Below, piece after piece: positions 1 to 7,214 of a DNA stretch of 12,969 bases. The stretch covers positions 1 to 12,969 of the forward strand of contig CAZITV010000053.1 of assembly GCA_964542255.1 (NCBI GenBank), in the 5' to 3' direction. Each line of letters begins with the position of its first letter. Position 1 is the first letter of the stretch. The notes below the pieces were generated by a model. That model made no database searches and was not told where the DNA came from. It was given only the letters and a program-made list of their open reading frames with translations. The translations under genes and the position numbers were made by a program. Source of the DNA: CAYMSF01 sp964542255. Lineage in GTDB: Bacteria > Verrucomicrobiota > Lentisphaeria > Victivallales > Victivallaceae.

Positions 1-110
1 GTGCGGTGGATTTCATTGCCTGGCGGCAATATCATACCCCGCACAAGTTACTGTCATTTTGTGCTTGGAAGTGTGATGCGCTGGAGAACGCCAATTCGGC
101 GGCGGTAGAT

Positions 111-155
111 TTGACCTATTTGACCTATAAGACATATCAGACATATCAGGCACAA
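111..155. repeat. 9-bp tandem repeat array beyond the kinase gene
   Basis: Units of exactly 9 bp run TTGACCTAT (111-119), TTGACCTAT (120-128), AAGACATAT (129-137) and CAGACATAT (138-146), with a degenerate fifth unit CAGGCACAA (147-155). In another phase the unit reads GACATATCA, which resembles GACAGGTCA in the array at 7018-7080. It lies about 30 bases beyond the kinase stop codon. Nothing else convincing is seen in 1-110: a GCACAA/TTGTGC inverted repeat at 40-64 has a long loop and no T-tract. The repeat is seen directly; its function is unknown. Confidence 0.8.
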
Positions 156-183
156 CAGCCCTGCCGCCCAATAGTACCCCAGA

Positions 184-1929
184 CTAATAGCGTTCTTTGC
201 TGAAATTAGCGATAAGCGGTTCAATTTTGCCGGAGTATTTATCGGCATTGTCAAGGTATTGACGAAATGCTTCGAGGCGATGGCTGACCGCGTCGGCGAT
301 GGTGGAACTGCCGCCCTGCGCTTTGAACGCCGCGGCGTTTTCAATCAATTGATTAATCCGTTTATTGACATTATCGGCAGGAGAACGCAAATAGATATTT
401 TTTATCAATGCGCAAAAATTTCCCAGCAGCTTGATATCGGCGGTAGTTCCGGTGAGATTATCATTCAAATATTTATCGCCGAGATTTTCGGAGAGGAAAT
501 AGACTATTACCCGGAACGGGTCGCCGGCGGGGACATCAGTTGCGGCAAGGCGCTGAACAATTACCGCGCATTTTTCTGCGGCGCGTTCATCGTAATTTAA
601 ATAGGCACAAAGTGCGGTGAAGACTGCCGCCTGTTTGCGCTGAGCGACATTAGCGCGGATATTTTCCAATTCAATTGCAGCCATAATGGCGGCTTGTGCG
701 GAGTCGCCGGAAGCCATTGATTTAGTTATATTCGGCAGCAGGTCAGTATAATTCGGTACCGTAACCTGATTTTTTGGTTGCTGCGGACCACGGTTTTTGG
801 GATGGAATACGATGACTGCGGTAACCATTAAGGCAAGCGCCAGTGCTGCGGCGGTATAAAATTTCCAATTTAATAACCAGTCAGACCAATGTTGTTTTGC
901 CACAACCGTTTTGGCGCTGAGTGAAATATGGCGCAAATAGTGGTGCATTGTTTTGATAATATCAGGATATGCCGGACGCATATCAGGTTCATATTCCAGC
1001 ATTTTCAGCATTAACGCGGTAAGCTCAGGAGTAATTTCGGAGCGGTAGTGCTGTGGTTCGGTGAAGCGGCGCTCTTTGCGGACGCGCAGCAATTCTTCGG
1101 TGCTTGATGAGTTTTTAAAGGGCATTTTGCCGGTAACCAGCTCATAAAAAACCACGCCTAAACTAAAAATATCGCCGCGGTAATCCTCATGACCTGAGAT
1201 CAATTTTTCCGGGCTGACATAATGCGGACTGCCCCAATCGCGGGTGAGGTGCGACAATGCGCTGGATTTGGCATCAAAGATAGCCTGAGCGATACCGAAG
1301 TCGCCGATTTTTGCATTTACGTCTGAATCCAGGAGGATGTTCCCGGTTTTTACATCATGGTGGATGATGCCGTGTTTTTTGGCGTTTTCGAGTCCTTCGG
1401 CAACACTGGTGAGCCAGCGGACAATCTGCGGCAAAGTTAAGTCGTCTTTGTGGTTATTGAGATAATGCTCCACGGTGCCGTTAGCCATAAACTGCATGAC
1501 AAAATAGGGTTGACTGTCAATTTCGCCGCAGGAGTAAATAGGCACAATGCCGTGATGGTTTAAACTGGCGGCAATTCTCGCTTCCTGCAAAAAGATTTCG
1601 CCGAAGTTATCCACGGAGGCGAGTTCCGGCTTCATAACCTTGATGGCGACTTCGCGATCCAAAGTTACGTCCAGAGTGCGGTAAACTTTCGCCATCCCCC
1701 CCTCGCCGCACATCTCCTCCAGCAAATAAGTGCCAAACCACTGCGGGACAATCAATATCGAACCGCACGCCGGACAGGGACAATATGAAAATGGCTCCAG
1801 CGAGGTGAGATCGAGTTTCTGCAAACAGGAATAACAGGAGACCTTGAGTTCCTTGGCTTCGCTTTCGGAATCAAGCTCAATTTCCAGTTTAACCGGAGCA
1901 GCAGTAGCCATATCCAAAGATTTTTCCAC
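184..1929 (-). CDS. Membrane-anchored Ser/Thr protein kinase (Hanks type) with N-terminal zinc ribbon
   Basis: Eukaryote-like protein kinase of 581 residues, expected to transfer phosphate from ATP to Ser/Thr of cytoplasmic targets. A Cys cluster (C32-x2-C35, then C50, C52 and C55) looks like a zinc ribbon. The kinase domain spans about 66-335: glycine loop G75-E-G-G78, ATP lysine K97, catalytic loop H190-H-D-V-K-T-G-N197, DFG 210-212, and GSPHYVSPE 233-241. The usual HRD arginine is His191, while Asp192, Lys194 and Asn197 are kept, so activity is likely. A single membrane span lies at about 357-375, followed by a roughly 205-residue outer domain of unknown fold. The start is GTG at 1929, chosen because GGAG lies 8 nt upstream, inside the last codons of the preceding gene; the next Met (residue 7) has only a weak site. 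The gap to the preceding gene is 2 nt, so translational coupling is likely. Substrates are unknown. Confidence 0.92.
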   Translation of the reverse strand: MEKSLDMATAAPVKLEIELDSESEAKELKVSCYSCLQKLDLTSLEPFSYCPCPACGSILIVPQWFGTYLLEEMCGEGGMAKVYRTLDVTLDREVAIKVMKPELASVDNFGEIFLQEARIAASLNHHGIVPIYSCGEIDSQPYFVMQFMANGTVEHYLNNHKDDLTLPQIVRWLTSVAEGLENAKKHGIIHHDVKTGNILLDSDVNAKIGDFGIAQAIFDAKSSALSHLTRDWGSPHYVSPEKLISGHEDYRGDIFSLGVVFYELVTGKMPFKNSSSTEELLRVRKERRFTEPQHYRSEITPELTALMLKMLEYEPDMRPAYPDIIKTMHHYLRHISLSAKTVVAKQHWSDWLLNWKFYTAAALALALMVTAVIVFHPKNRGPQQPKNQVTVPNYTDLLPNITKSMASGDSAQAAIMAAIELENIRANVAQRKQAAVFTALCAYLNYDERAAEKCAVIVQRLAATDVPAGDPFRVIVYFLSENLGDKYLNDNLTGTTADIKLLGNFCALIKNIYLRSPADNVNKRINQLIENAAAFKAQGGSSTIADAVSHRLEAFRQYLDNADKYSGKIEPLIANFSKERY

Positions 1930-1931
1930 AG

Positions 1932-2738
1932 TTATAACTCCAATAACTCACCGGACGGCGCCAGCCAAAAGGTTTCGACGGCGTTGTCTTGTGTTACCAC
2001 GCGCAGCAGAATATCATCGCGCTGCAGCGTTTTCAATACCGCGGCGGCGCGCTGTTCGACCAGTTCATAGGAATTGCATTCACTGCTGACGTGCACCAAA
2101 AAGAGTGCCGCGGTGCGCGGTGAAAGCAGCTCCGGCAATTTACTGCAGGCATCGTTGTTGTCTAAATGTCCATTGCGCCCCATGATGCGCCGTTTCAAAT
2201 ACAACTGCCGCTCCGATTGATATAACATATCGCGGTCATAGTTGCTTTCAAGTACCAAAATATCGCAATCAAACAAACGCTGCTGCGCCAAAGTATTAAT
2301 TATCCCCAGATCGGTGGCCAGGGCAATGGCGCGCCCGCACTTGCGGATAAGAAAACCGACCGGCTCGACCGCGTCATGCTGAACCGCAAACGGACTAATA
2401 TTAAATCCGGCAAAAACGAAGTTTGACCCAGGTGAAAATTCCATGACTTTGTCCGGCAATTTATTTAATTTCCGCAAATAATCGGCGGTGCGGTAGGAGA
2501 CAATGGCGGGAATCCGCAATTCGCTGCACAGCAGCCTGCATCCCCGGACGTGGTCATCGTGTTCGTGAGTAATCAGCACGCCGCAAATGGTTTCTGGAAT
2601 TACGCCGGTTTCATCCATTCGCCGCAAAATTTCTTTGCGGGAAAAGCCGGCATCGACCAAAATCGCGCCATCAGGCGAGTGTATAACAAAGGCATTGCCG
2701 TTACTGCCGCTGCCAAGTGCTGTAATTCCTATTCTCAT
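1932..2738 (-). CDS. Metallo-beta-lactamase-fold hydrolase, WalJ/YycJ-like
   Basis: Protein of 268 residues with the metallo-beta-lactamase fold. The metal-binding motif H58-E-H60-D-D62-H63 is intact. Further family marks are the N-terminal ALGSGSNGN, VDAGFS, QHDAVEPVGF, LESNYD and the late GHLDNN segment. This pattern matches the WalJ (YycJ) group rather than true beta-lactamases or RNase J. Members are thought to act on nucleic acids, and Bacillus YycJ has been linked to mismatch-repair exonuclease activity and to the WalKR locus; here there is no WalKR neighbour. It is the first gene of a unit with the kinase. The start at 2738 has only a loosely placed AGGA about 12 nt upstream. No convincing promoter was found in the 238-nt spacer to rpoN. 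Family assignment is firm; the exact substrate is not. Confidence 0.88.
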   Translation of the reverse strand: MRIGITALGSGSNGNAFVIHSPDGAILVDAGFSRKEILRRMDETGVIPETICGVLITHEHDDHVRGCRLLCSELRIPAIVSYRTADYLRKLNKLPDKVMEFSPGSNFVFAGFNISPFAVQHDAVEPVGFLIRKCGRAIALATDLGIINTLAQQRLFDCDILVLESNYDRDMLYQSERQLYLKRRIMGRNGHLDNNDACSKLPELLSPRTAALFLVHVSSECNSYELVEQRAAAVLKTLQRDDILLRVVTQDNAVETFWLAPSGELLEL

Positions 2739-2976
2739 TATTACCGTAAATCCTGATTATAATTGTGCCGGAAGCGTTAAGCCGGCAGCATTCTATGATT
2801 GTTCCCGGCGCGGCGTTTTTTTGGTTAAAATGGAGTATAACCTATGATGCGCTTCTCATTTTTAGCACTTTTCATACTGATTCAACTGGATTTTTTCTAC
2901 ATATCAGGCTAATATACTATGGAATAATTCTTCAGGCAATCTGATTTTCTTAATTTTCATTGAAATAGAATTAAAT
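2739..2976. other. Divergent intergenic spacer between the hydrolase gene and rpoN
   Basis: This 238-nt stretch must hold the promoters for both the minus-strand hydrolase-kinase unit and plus-strand rpoN. A plus-strand TATACT at 2913-2918 could be a -10 box for rpoN, and TATAAT occurs on the minus strand at 2756-2761, but neither has a recognisable -35 partner. The AT-rich segment just before rpoN contains no Shine-Dalgarno sequence. No GG-N10-GC sigma-54 site was seen. Confidence 0.4.
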
Positions 2977-4494
2977 ATGGCAGAACAAGGCTTAAGTCAA
3001 CATCTAACGCAGCGTCAAGAGCAAATTATGGCGCCGCAGCAACTGCAGTCTCTGGAAGTACTGCTGACCCCGCTGCTGGAATTGCAGGACAAACTCAATC
3101 ACGAGTTGGAACGCAATCCCATCATTGAGCAGGACTGGCCTGAATCAGAGCCATTGCCCACCGCCGGCGCCGATGATGCTGATGACCATGCCGGCGCCGA
3201 TGGCGCTGAAACCAAAGCCGATTTCACTCACGATAATCTGCCGCTGCGTTCCGCTATTCCTACCGGCGAGATTGATAACGGCAGCGATGACTCGTTAGAC
3301 CATGAAATTAATGAATTATTCGACTTAAATTCAGATTGGCAGGATTACAAAAACGACTACACCGGATATGAAAATCCGCCGGATGAACAAGAAAAACGCG
3401 ATTTTATGTTCAATTCAATTATCGAACAACCATCAATACAGGAGCAACTGCTCGAACAGCTGCGTTTAACCGATGTGGTGCCGGCAGTCAACGCGGCCGC
3501 GGAACAATTAATCGGCAGCATTGACGAAACCGGCTATCTGCGCATTGCCCCGGATGAGCTGGTTGGCGGCAACTGTACCAGACAGCAGGCGCAGCAGGCG
3601 CTGGATTTAGTGCAGTCCTTTGACCCGCCCGGCATTGGCGCACGGACTTTACAGGAGTGCCTGCTGCTGCAAATGGCCAGAAAAAATGATAAAGATAAAA
3701 AGTTAATCACGCTGATTAAATCACACCTCGATGATATCGGCAAAAATCATCTGCCGCAAGTCGCCAAGGCAATGAAAATTTCTTTGGAAGAACTGCATTT
3801 GCTCATCAATAAATTGAAAGATTTAACCCCGCATCCCGCTACGGCAATCGCACCCGGCAACCCGGTATTTGTCGTCCCGGAGGTATTTGTCGAGCCCGAT
3901 GGCGAGGAATTCAAAATCACGGTGAATAATGAATATTTACCACGGCTGCGGATTTCCTCCACCTATCAGCGCATGCTGCAGGACCCGAATACCAATTCGG
4001 AAGCCAAAGAGTATATCCGTAATAAAATTTTGAATGGTAAAATGCTGATCCGCAGCCTGGAACAGCGCCAAAGCACAATTCACCGCATCGCTCAAGTAAT
4101 TGTTGACAGCCAGTACAGTTTTTTAAAATACGGCATCGAACACCTGCATCCGCTCACCATGCAGCAGGTGGCAGATAAACTCGGCCTCCATGAAACCACC
4201 ATCAGCCGCGCCATCGCCAATAAATATATGCAGACGCCTAACGGAATGTTTGAATTTAAATTTTTCTTCAGCTGCGGCTACAGAGCACTGGACGGCGAGG
4301 AGCTATCTTCTAAAAGCATCCAAGAAAAAATTAACGACTTAATTACGCGCGAAGATCCCGATAAGCCGCTCTCCGACAGCAAATTATCCGCACTGCTCAA
4401 AAAAAACGGTCTGACCGTCGCCAGACGCACCGTCGCCAAATACCGCGAAAATCTCGGCATCCCCCCATCACATCTAAGGAAAGAACACCTATGA
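2977..4494 (+). CDS. rpoN: RNA polymerase sigma-54 factor
   Basis: Alternative sigma factor of 505 residues that directs RNA polymerase to -24/-12 promoters and needs AAA+ activators. All regions are visible: the Gln/Leu-rich activator-contact region I (about 5-50, LTQRQ..MAPQQLQSLEVL), an acidic Asp/Glu-rich region II (about 55-135), the core-binding region (about 140-330), a helix-turn-helix (about 393-415, TMQQVADKLGLHETTISRAI) and the RpoN box ARRTVAKYR at 482-490. Length is close to the usual 450-510, so it is complete. The start codon has no Shine-Dalgarno sequence upstream, but region I begins right after it and the next Met falls inside region I, which supports this start. It overlaps the next gene by 4 nt (ATGA). 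No activator gene or sigma-54 site is visible in the window, so its regulon cannot be told from here. Confidence 0.97.
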   Translation: MAEQGLSQHLTQRQEQIMAPQQLQSLEVLLTPLLELQDKLNHELERNPIIEQDWPESEPLPTAGADDADDHAGADGAETKADFTHDNLPLRSAIPTGEIDNGSDDSLDHEINELFDLNSDWQDYKNDYTGYENPPDEQEKRDFMFNSIIEQPSIQEQLLEQLRLTDVVPAVNAAAEQLIGSIDETGYLRIAPDELVGGNCTRQQAQQALDLVQSFDPPGIGARTLQECLLLQMARKNDKDKKLITLIKSHLDDIGKNHLPQVAKAMKISLEELHLLINKLKDLTPHPATAIAPGNPVFVVPEVFVEPDGEEFKITVNNEYLPRLRISSTYQRMLQDPNTNSEAKEYIRNKILNGKMLIRSLEQRQSTIHRIAQVIVDSQYSFLKYGIEHLHPLTMQQVADKLGLHETTISRAIANKYMQTPNGMFEFKFFFSCGYRALDGEELSSKSIQEKINDLITREDPDKPLSDSKLSALLKKNGLTVARRTVAKYRENLGIPPSHLRKEHL

Positions 4495-6668
4495 CCGGAT
4501 TGGGTCAGATGCCGCGGCTCAAACATAACTTACTGCTGCTGTGCCTTTTTACCGCGGCGGTAACTGCCGCCTTTGCGGTTAGAACATTTATCTGCGCCCG
4601 CGATACCCAGGCTATCCGCAAAGCCGTCAACGCCGACTTTGTGCCATATCTGGTAGAAAGTTCCATTATGTACGGGTTTGCCCGTGATGCCGGCACGGGC
4701 AAAGGCATTCCCGAATACGACCAGCGCCTCATCGGCATGGAGCATATCAAAGTCTCAGAACAAATGCCGCTCGGCGTTGAGTATTTTCTGGGCTGCTCGT
4801 GGCGTTTAAAAAATTTCATATTCGGCCGCCCTGCCCTGACACCGGAACAATTGTGCTACGACTCAACGCCGGATGCCGCCGCCTTTATGCGGTTTCTGCT
4901 GCGGTTTTGGACTTCGCTCACTGCAGGAGTAATTTTTTTGTGGCTTTACTGGCTCGGCTGTCCGTTATTATTCGCCTTTGGCGGGGCAATGCTGCACGCG
5001 GTGGCGCCGGCAGCGGTGGTCCGCCACACTGGTCAGGATATTCTCTGTGAAGCTTTCGCATTGCCGTTTATCGCGCTGGCATTCGCCTGCCGTGCCGCCG
5101 CGCTGCGGTTTCAGCGTCCACTGCTGACCGGGTTAAGCGGTGCGGCGGTATTCGCCGCCACCGCATTTTGGGATATGAGCCAAATCTGTTTTTTGCTCTA
5201 CGTTATGTACGAATTAATCCGCTGGCTTTGCGGTGGCGAACTGTCAATACCGCGTTTATTTACCGCCGGGACAGACCAAACCGCAGCGCCGGTTAATAAC
5301 AGCCGCCGCTATCAACTGCTGCTGCTATGGTTTGCGGTACTGGTGCTGTCCGCGCTGCTGGTGCCATATAACCGTGCTCACCGGTTGTTGTGTTCGCCGC
5401 TGCTGATGCTGGCGTTTCCCGCAGTGTTGTCGCTGCCGTTATGGCGCTGGCGCGGCAACTGGCGACGGCGTTTAACCCTGCTGCTGCTGACTTTGGCGGC
5501 GCTGGGTGCACTCTGGTATTTCACCAGCGCCGGCTACAAACAGAACTACAACCATTTCCAGGCGCTGATTAGCGCTAAACTCCAGTACGGCAATGTCAAA
5601 CCGGCAGATCCGGACAAACTGGACTTTGCCTCCAGATTTTTATGGACGCCGTCACTGCATTCGGCAACGATGGCAATAACCGCCAATCTGTTTCCGGCGG
5701 CATTCTGGCTAATGCTGCTGACGCTGCTGGCATGCGTTTTTTTCCGGCGCGGGCGCACACAATTCGGCGGCGGTATTTCACGTTACGGTATGCCGTTATG
5801 GCTCAGTCTGATATTTTTTATTTTATTCATCTATATGGTGCGGTTTCACGTTTTATGCGCGTTGTTTATGGCCGTGGCGTTTCCGCTGATTATGTATGAA
5901 CTATCCCGGATTGGCCGCAAAAGTTATATTGCTGCGGTGATGCTGCTGCTGGCGGCGCTGCTGCTGGAAGCGGATACCGTGCGTAATCTGCGGCGTTCGT
6001 ACCCCGAAAACTTTCTCAATGAAACCGCCAACCTCGTCAAATGGCTGCGCGCCGAAAAGACCGACGGGAAAATTATGCTGGCGGATATGGGGTTGTCGCC
6101 CATTCTCAAGTGCTATAACGGCGCCGCTATCTTGATTCAACCAAAATTTGAATTGCCGCAAACCCGGAATATTGTTGAAACCTATGTAATGACTATGTTT
6201 CACGGTTCGGAATCGGATTTTGCCAAATTCTGCGGGCAATACAACGTGGACTTGGTCATCTTCAACCGCAATATCGCCACCGACCCGATGCATCCGTATT
6301 CATACCGCTATATGGCGGCTGCCAAAACCATTAACAAAAATGCGGTGGCCTCTATTATGGACACCAAGCCTAATCAATTAAATTACTTTTACGCCGTTGC
6401 CCCGCCGGCAGAATACAAAGATTTGTCACGCCGCTACATCGTCTTCAAGTTCATCAGCCCGCGCAAAAAAATCCTTGCCCGCGACACCGCGGAACTCGCT
6501 AAACACTATTGGGAGAACGGCAACATTCCCCTGGCGGAAAAACTTGCTACCGCCGCCTATATCACCGACCCCACCAGTCAACAAACTTACCTTACCTATT
6601 ACAAAGTCTTTCAGCGCATCCCCAACTTCTCCCTAAATCAACTGCTCATACCAATTCGTTCACATTGA
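4491..6668 (+). CDS. Polytopic membrane protein, possible GT-C-type glycosyltransferase
   Basis: Protein of 725 residues. An N-terminal hydrophobic helix (about 12-30) is followed by a roughly 95-residue hydrophilic loop rich in Asp and Glu (about 35-130). Many membrane spans follow up to about residue 495, and then a soluble tail of about 230 residues. A first extracytoplasmic loop with acidic residues, a multi-span core and a C-terminal globular domain is the plan of GT-C enzymes that use lipid-linked sugars (STT3, PMT and ArnT relatives), but I see no diagnostic motif such as WWD. The tail ends in a possible TPR-like helix pair (about 665-705). The start ATG overlaps the rpoN stop (ATGA), with AAGGAAAG about 7 nt upstream, so co-translation with rpoN is expected. 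Why it is paired with sigma-54 is unknown. Coding status is secure; function is a guess. Confidence 0.85.
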   Translation: MTGLGQMPRLKHNLLLLCLFTAAVTAAFAVRTFICARDTQAIRKAVNADFVPYLVESSIMYGFARDAGTGKGIPEYDQRLIGMEHIKVSEQMPLGVEYFLGCSWRLKNFIFGRPALTPEQLCYDSTPDAAAFMRFLLRFWTSLTAGVIFLWLYWLGCPLLFAFGGAMLHAVAPAAVVRHTGQDILCEAFALPFIALAFACRAAALRFQRPLLTGLSGAAVFAATAFWDMSQICFLLYVMYELIRWLCGGELSIPRLFTAGTDQTAAPVNNSRRYQLLLLWFAVLVLSALLVPYNRAHRLLCSPLLMLAFPAVLSLPLWRWRGNWRRRLTLLLLTLAALGALWYFTSAGYKQNYNHFQALISAKLQYGNVKPADPDKLDFASRFLWTPSLHSATMAITANLFPAAFWLMLLTLLACVFFRRGRTQFGGGISRYGMPLWLSLIFFILFIYMVRFHVLCALFMAVAFPLIMYELSRIGRKSYIAAVMLLLAALLLEADTVRNLRRSYPENFLNETANLVKWLRAEKTDGKIMLADMGLSPILKCYNGAAILIQPKFELPQTRNIVETYVMTMFHGSESDFAKFCGQYNVDLVIFNRNIATDPMHPYSYRYMAAAKTINKNAVASIMDTKPNQLNYFYAVAPPAEYKDLSRRYIVFKFISPRKKILARDTAELAKHYWENGNIPLAEKLATAAYITDPTSQQTYLTYYKVFQRIPNFSLNQLLIPIRSH

Positions 6669-6722
6669 TTCAAATTTGCGCATTCTGGTTGACGCGATAA
6701 TGAATTCTAATTTCGGTCGGGC

Positions 6723-6742
6723 ACATTGAAAAATGTTTTTTT
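6723..6742 (+). terminator. Weak rho-independent terminator after the membrane protein gene
   Basis: ACATT-GAAA-AATGT forms a 5-bp AT-rich hairpin followed by six T residues (6737-6742), about 55 nt after the stop codon of the rpoN-linked gene. The stem is short and weak, but the position and T-tract fit. Confidence 0.35.
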
Positions 6743-6814
6743 ATCATGCGTGAAAAATAAAACTGATCAATGAGATTAGCAGCAATTTGGCATATACATA
6801 TGGAAACAGGCGGG

Positions 6815-6913
6815 TTATTCGATAAAGAACGGCACCAGCATCAGGATGATCCAATAAAATATCCCCAGCATCAACAGGATTAATTCCCAAATATTTTTAT
6901 TAGAACGAATCAT
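6815..6913 (-). CDS. Small single-span membrane protein, 32 residues
   Basis: A short gene in what would be left as a blank spacer. The predicted peptide begins MIRSNKNIWELI, runs through an almost unbroken hydrophobic stretch (about residues 8-31, rich in Leu, Ile, Met, Phe and Trp) and ends PFFIE. The positive residues R3 and K6 before the span predict the N-terminus inside. Support for a real gene: AAGGA (6922-6926) sits 8 nt before the ATG, and a near-consensus promoter (TTGACA, 16-nt spacer, TATAGT; 6954-6981) lies just upstream in the right orientation. It is transcribed against the upstream membrane protein gene and in the same direction as fabGI, about 300 nt beyond the fabI stop. I do not recognise the family. 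It could be a regulatory micro-protein or a type I toxin-like peptide; no antisense RNA promoter was identified. Confidence 0.6.
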   Translation of the reverse strand: MIRSNKNIWELILLMLGIFYWIILMLVPFFIE

Positions 6914-6921
6914 ACAGATCA

Positions 6922-6926
6922 TCCTT
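6922..6926 (-). promoter_or_regulatory. Ribosome binding site of the small membrane protein gene
   Basis: AAGGA on the minus strand with an 8-nt spacer to the ATG at 6913. It matters because it decides that the 33-codon frame is likely translated. Confidence 0.6.
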
Positions 6927-6953
6927 CACTAATGAGCGAATTGGTATAAATCA

Positions 6954-6981
6954 ACTATACCGCATCTTCAGAAAATGTCAA
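6954..6981 (-). promoter_or_regulatory. Sigma-70-type promoter for the small membrane protein gene
   Basis: Minus strand: TTGACA (-35, 6981-6976), 16-nt spacer, TATAGT (-10, 6959-6954). A TTAAAAAATTATA-like AT-rich tract lies directly upstream. The expected start point near 6947 gives a leader of about 34 nt to the ATG at 6913. It is one of the three best promoter matches in the window. Confidence 0.7.
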
Positions 6982-7017
6982 GTTAAAAAATTATACTAAT
7001 ACCGATTCGAGTTCACC

Positions 7018-7080
7018 ACCAGGTCAGACAGGACGGACAGGTCAGACTCGTCGGACAAAACACGGTTGACACAGAGGTCA
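7018..7080. repeat. 9-bp-period tandem repeat array with conserved tail
   Basis: Seven 9-bp units in register: ACCAGGTCA, GACAGGACG, GACAGGTCA, GACTCGTCG, GACAAAACA, CGGTTGACA, CAGAGGTCA. The unit GACAGGTCA resembles GACATATCA of the array at 111-155. The 25 bases at 7050-7074 recur exactly at 12706-12730. The array lies in the fabI-proximal part of the spacer. Confidence 0.8.
7050..7074. repeat. 25-bp dispersed direct repeat, copy 1
   Basis: Begins GTCGGACAAAA and ends GGTTGACACAG; identical over 25 bases to 12706-12730, 5.6 kb away and in the same orientation. An exact match of this length between two spacers is very unlikely by chance. Confidence 0.9.
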
Positions 7081-7118
7081 ACCCTCCATCGGCGGGCAAA
7101 CCCTCCATCGGCGGGCAA
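7081..7118. repeat. 19-bp tandem duplication
   Basis: The unit ACCCTCCATCGGCGGGCAA occurs twice without a gap (7081-7099 and 7100-7118) and is followed by a decayed third start, GCACTCCAT. It abuts the 9-bp-period array. Beyond it, 7125-7214 shows no gene and no clear terminator for fabI. Confidence 0.9.
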
Positions 7119-7214
7119 GCACTCCATACTCATGGCTGATTGGGATTGATTATTGGTATTTTTCAGTGTTGTCGGTGATTTCCGTGGTAGAACAGGCTGT
7201 TTGTTTTACTAAAC

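Larger units (their letters stand above)
6648..6947. repeat. 15-bp inverted repeats bounding a 300-bp segment (possible MITE-like element)
   Basis: ATACCAATTCGTTCA at 6648-6662 recurs inverted as ATACCAATTCGCTCA (minus strand, 6947-6933), 14 of 15 identical. If the ends are taken as CCAATTCG..., each is flanked on its outer side by TA, as expected for a TA target-site duplication of the IS630/mariner type. A diverged direct copy, ATACCGATTCGAGTTCA, lies at 6999-7015. The left copy overlaps the last codons of the membrane protein gene. The repeats are seen; the mobile-element reading is inference and no transposase is present. Confidence 0.4.

Noticed and set aside
3..203. Plus-strand reading frame open to the left window edge, ending inside the kinase 3' end
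   Set aside because: Its second half is just the 9-bp repeat read in frame (LTYLTYKTYQTYQ), it overlaps the kinase gene, and no family is recognisable. A truncated gene from the left cannot be excluded, but support is too thin.
2778..2822. GCCGG/CCGGC inverted repeat followed by seven T residues
   Set aside because: The loop is 19 nt and the stem does not abut the T-tract. It also lies between divergent genes, where no plus-strand transcript is expected to end.
5293..5511. Ala/Thr-rich antisense frames within the membrane protein gene
   Set aside because: Shadows of a GC-rich, Leu/Ala-coding gene; no ribosome binding sites and no family resemblance.
7018..7118. Possible CRISPR array
   Set aside because: Units of 9 and 19 bp are contiguous, with no spacers of constant length and no cas genes nearby.
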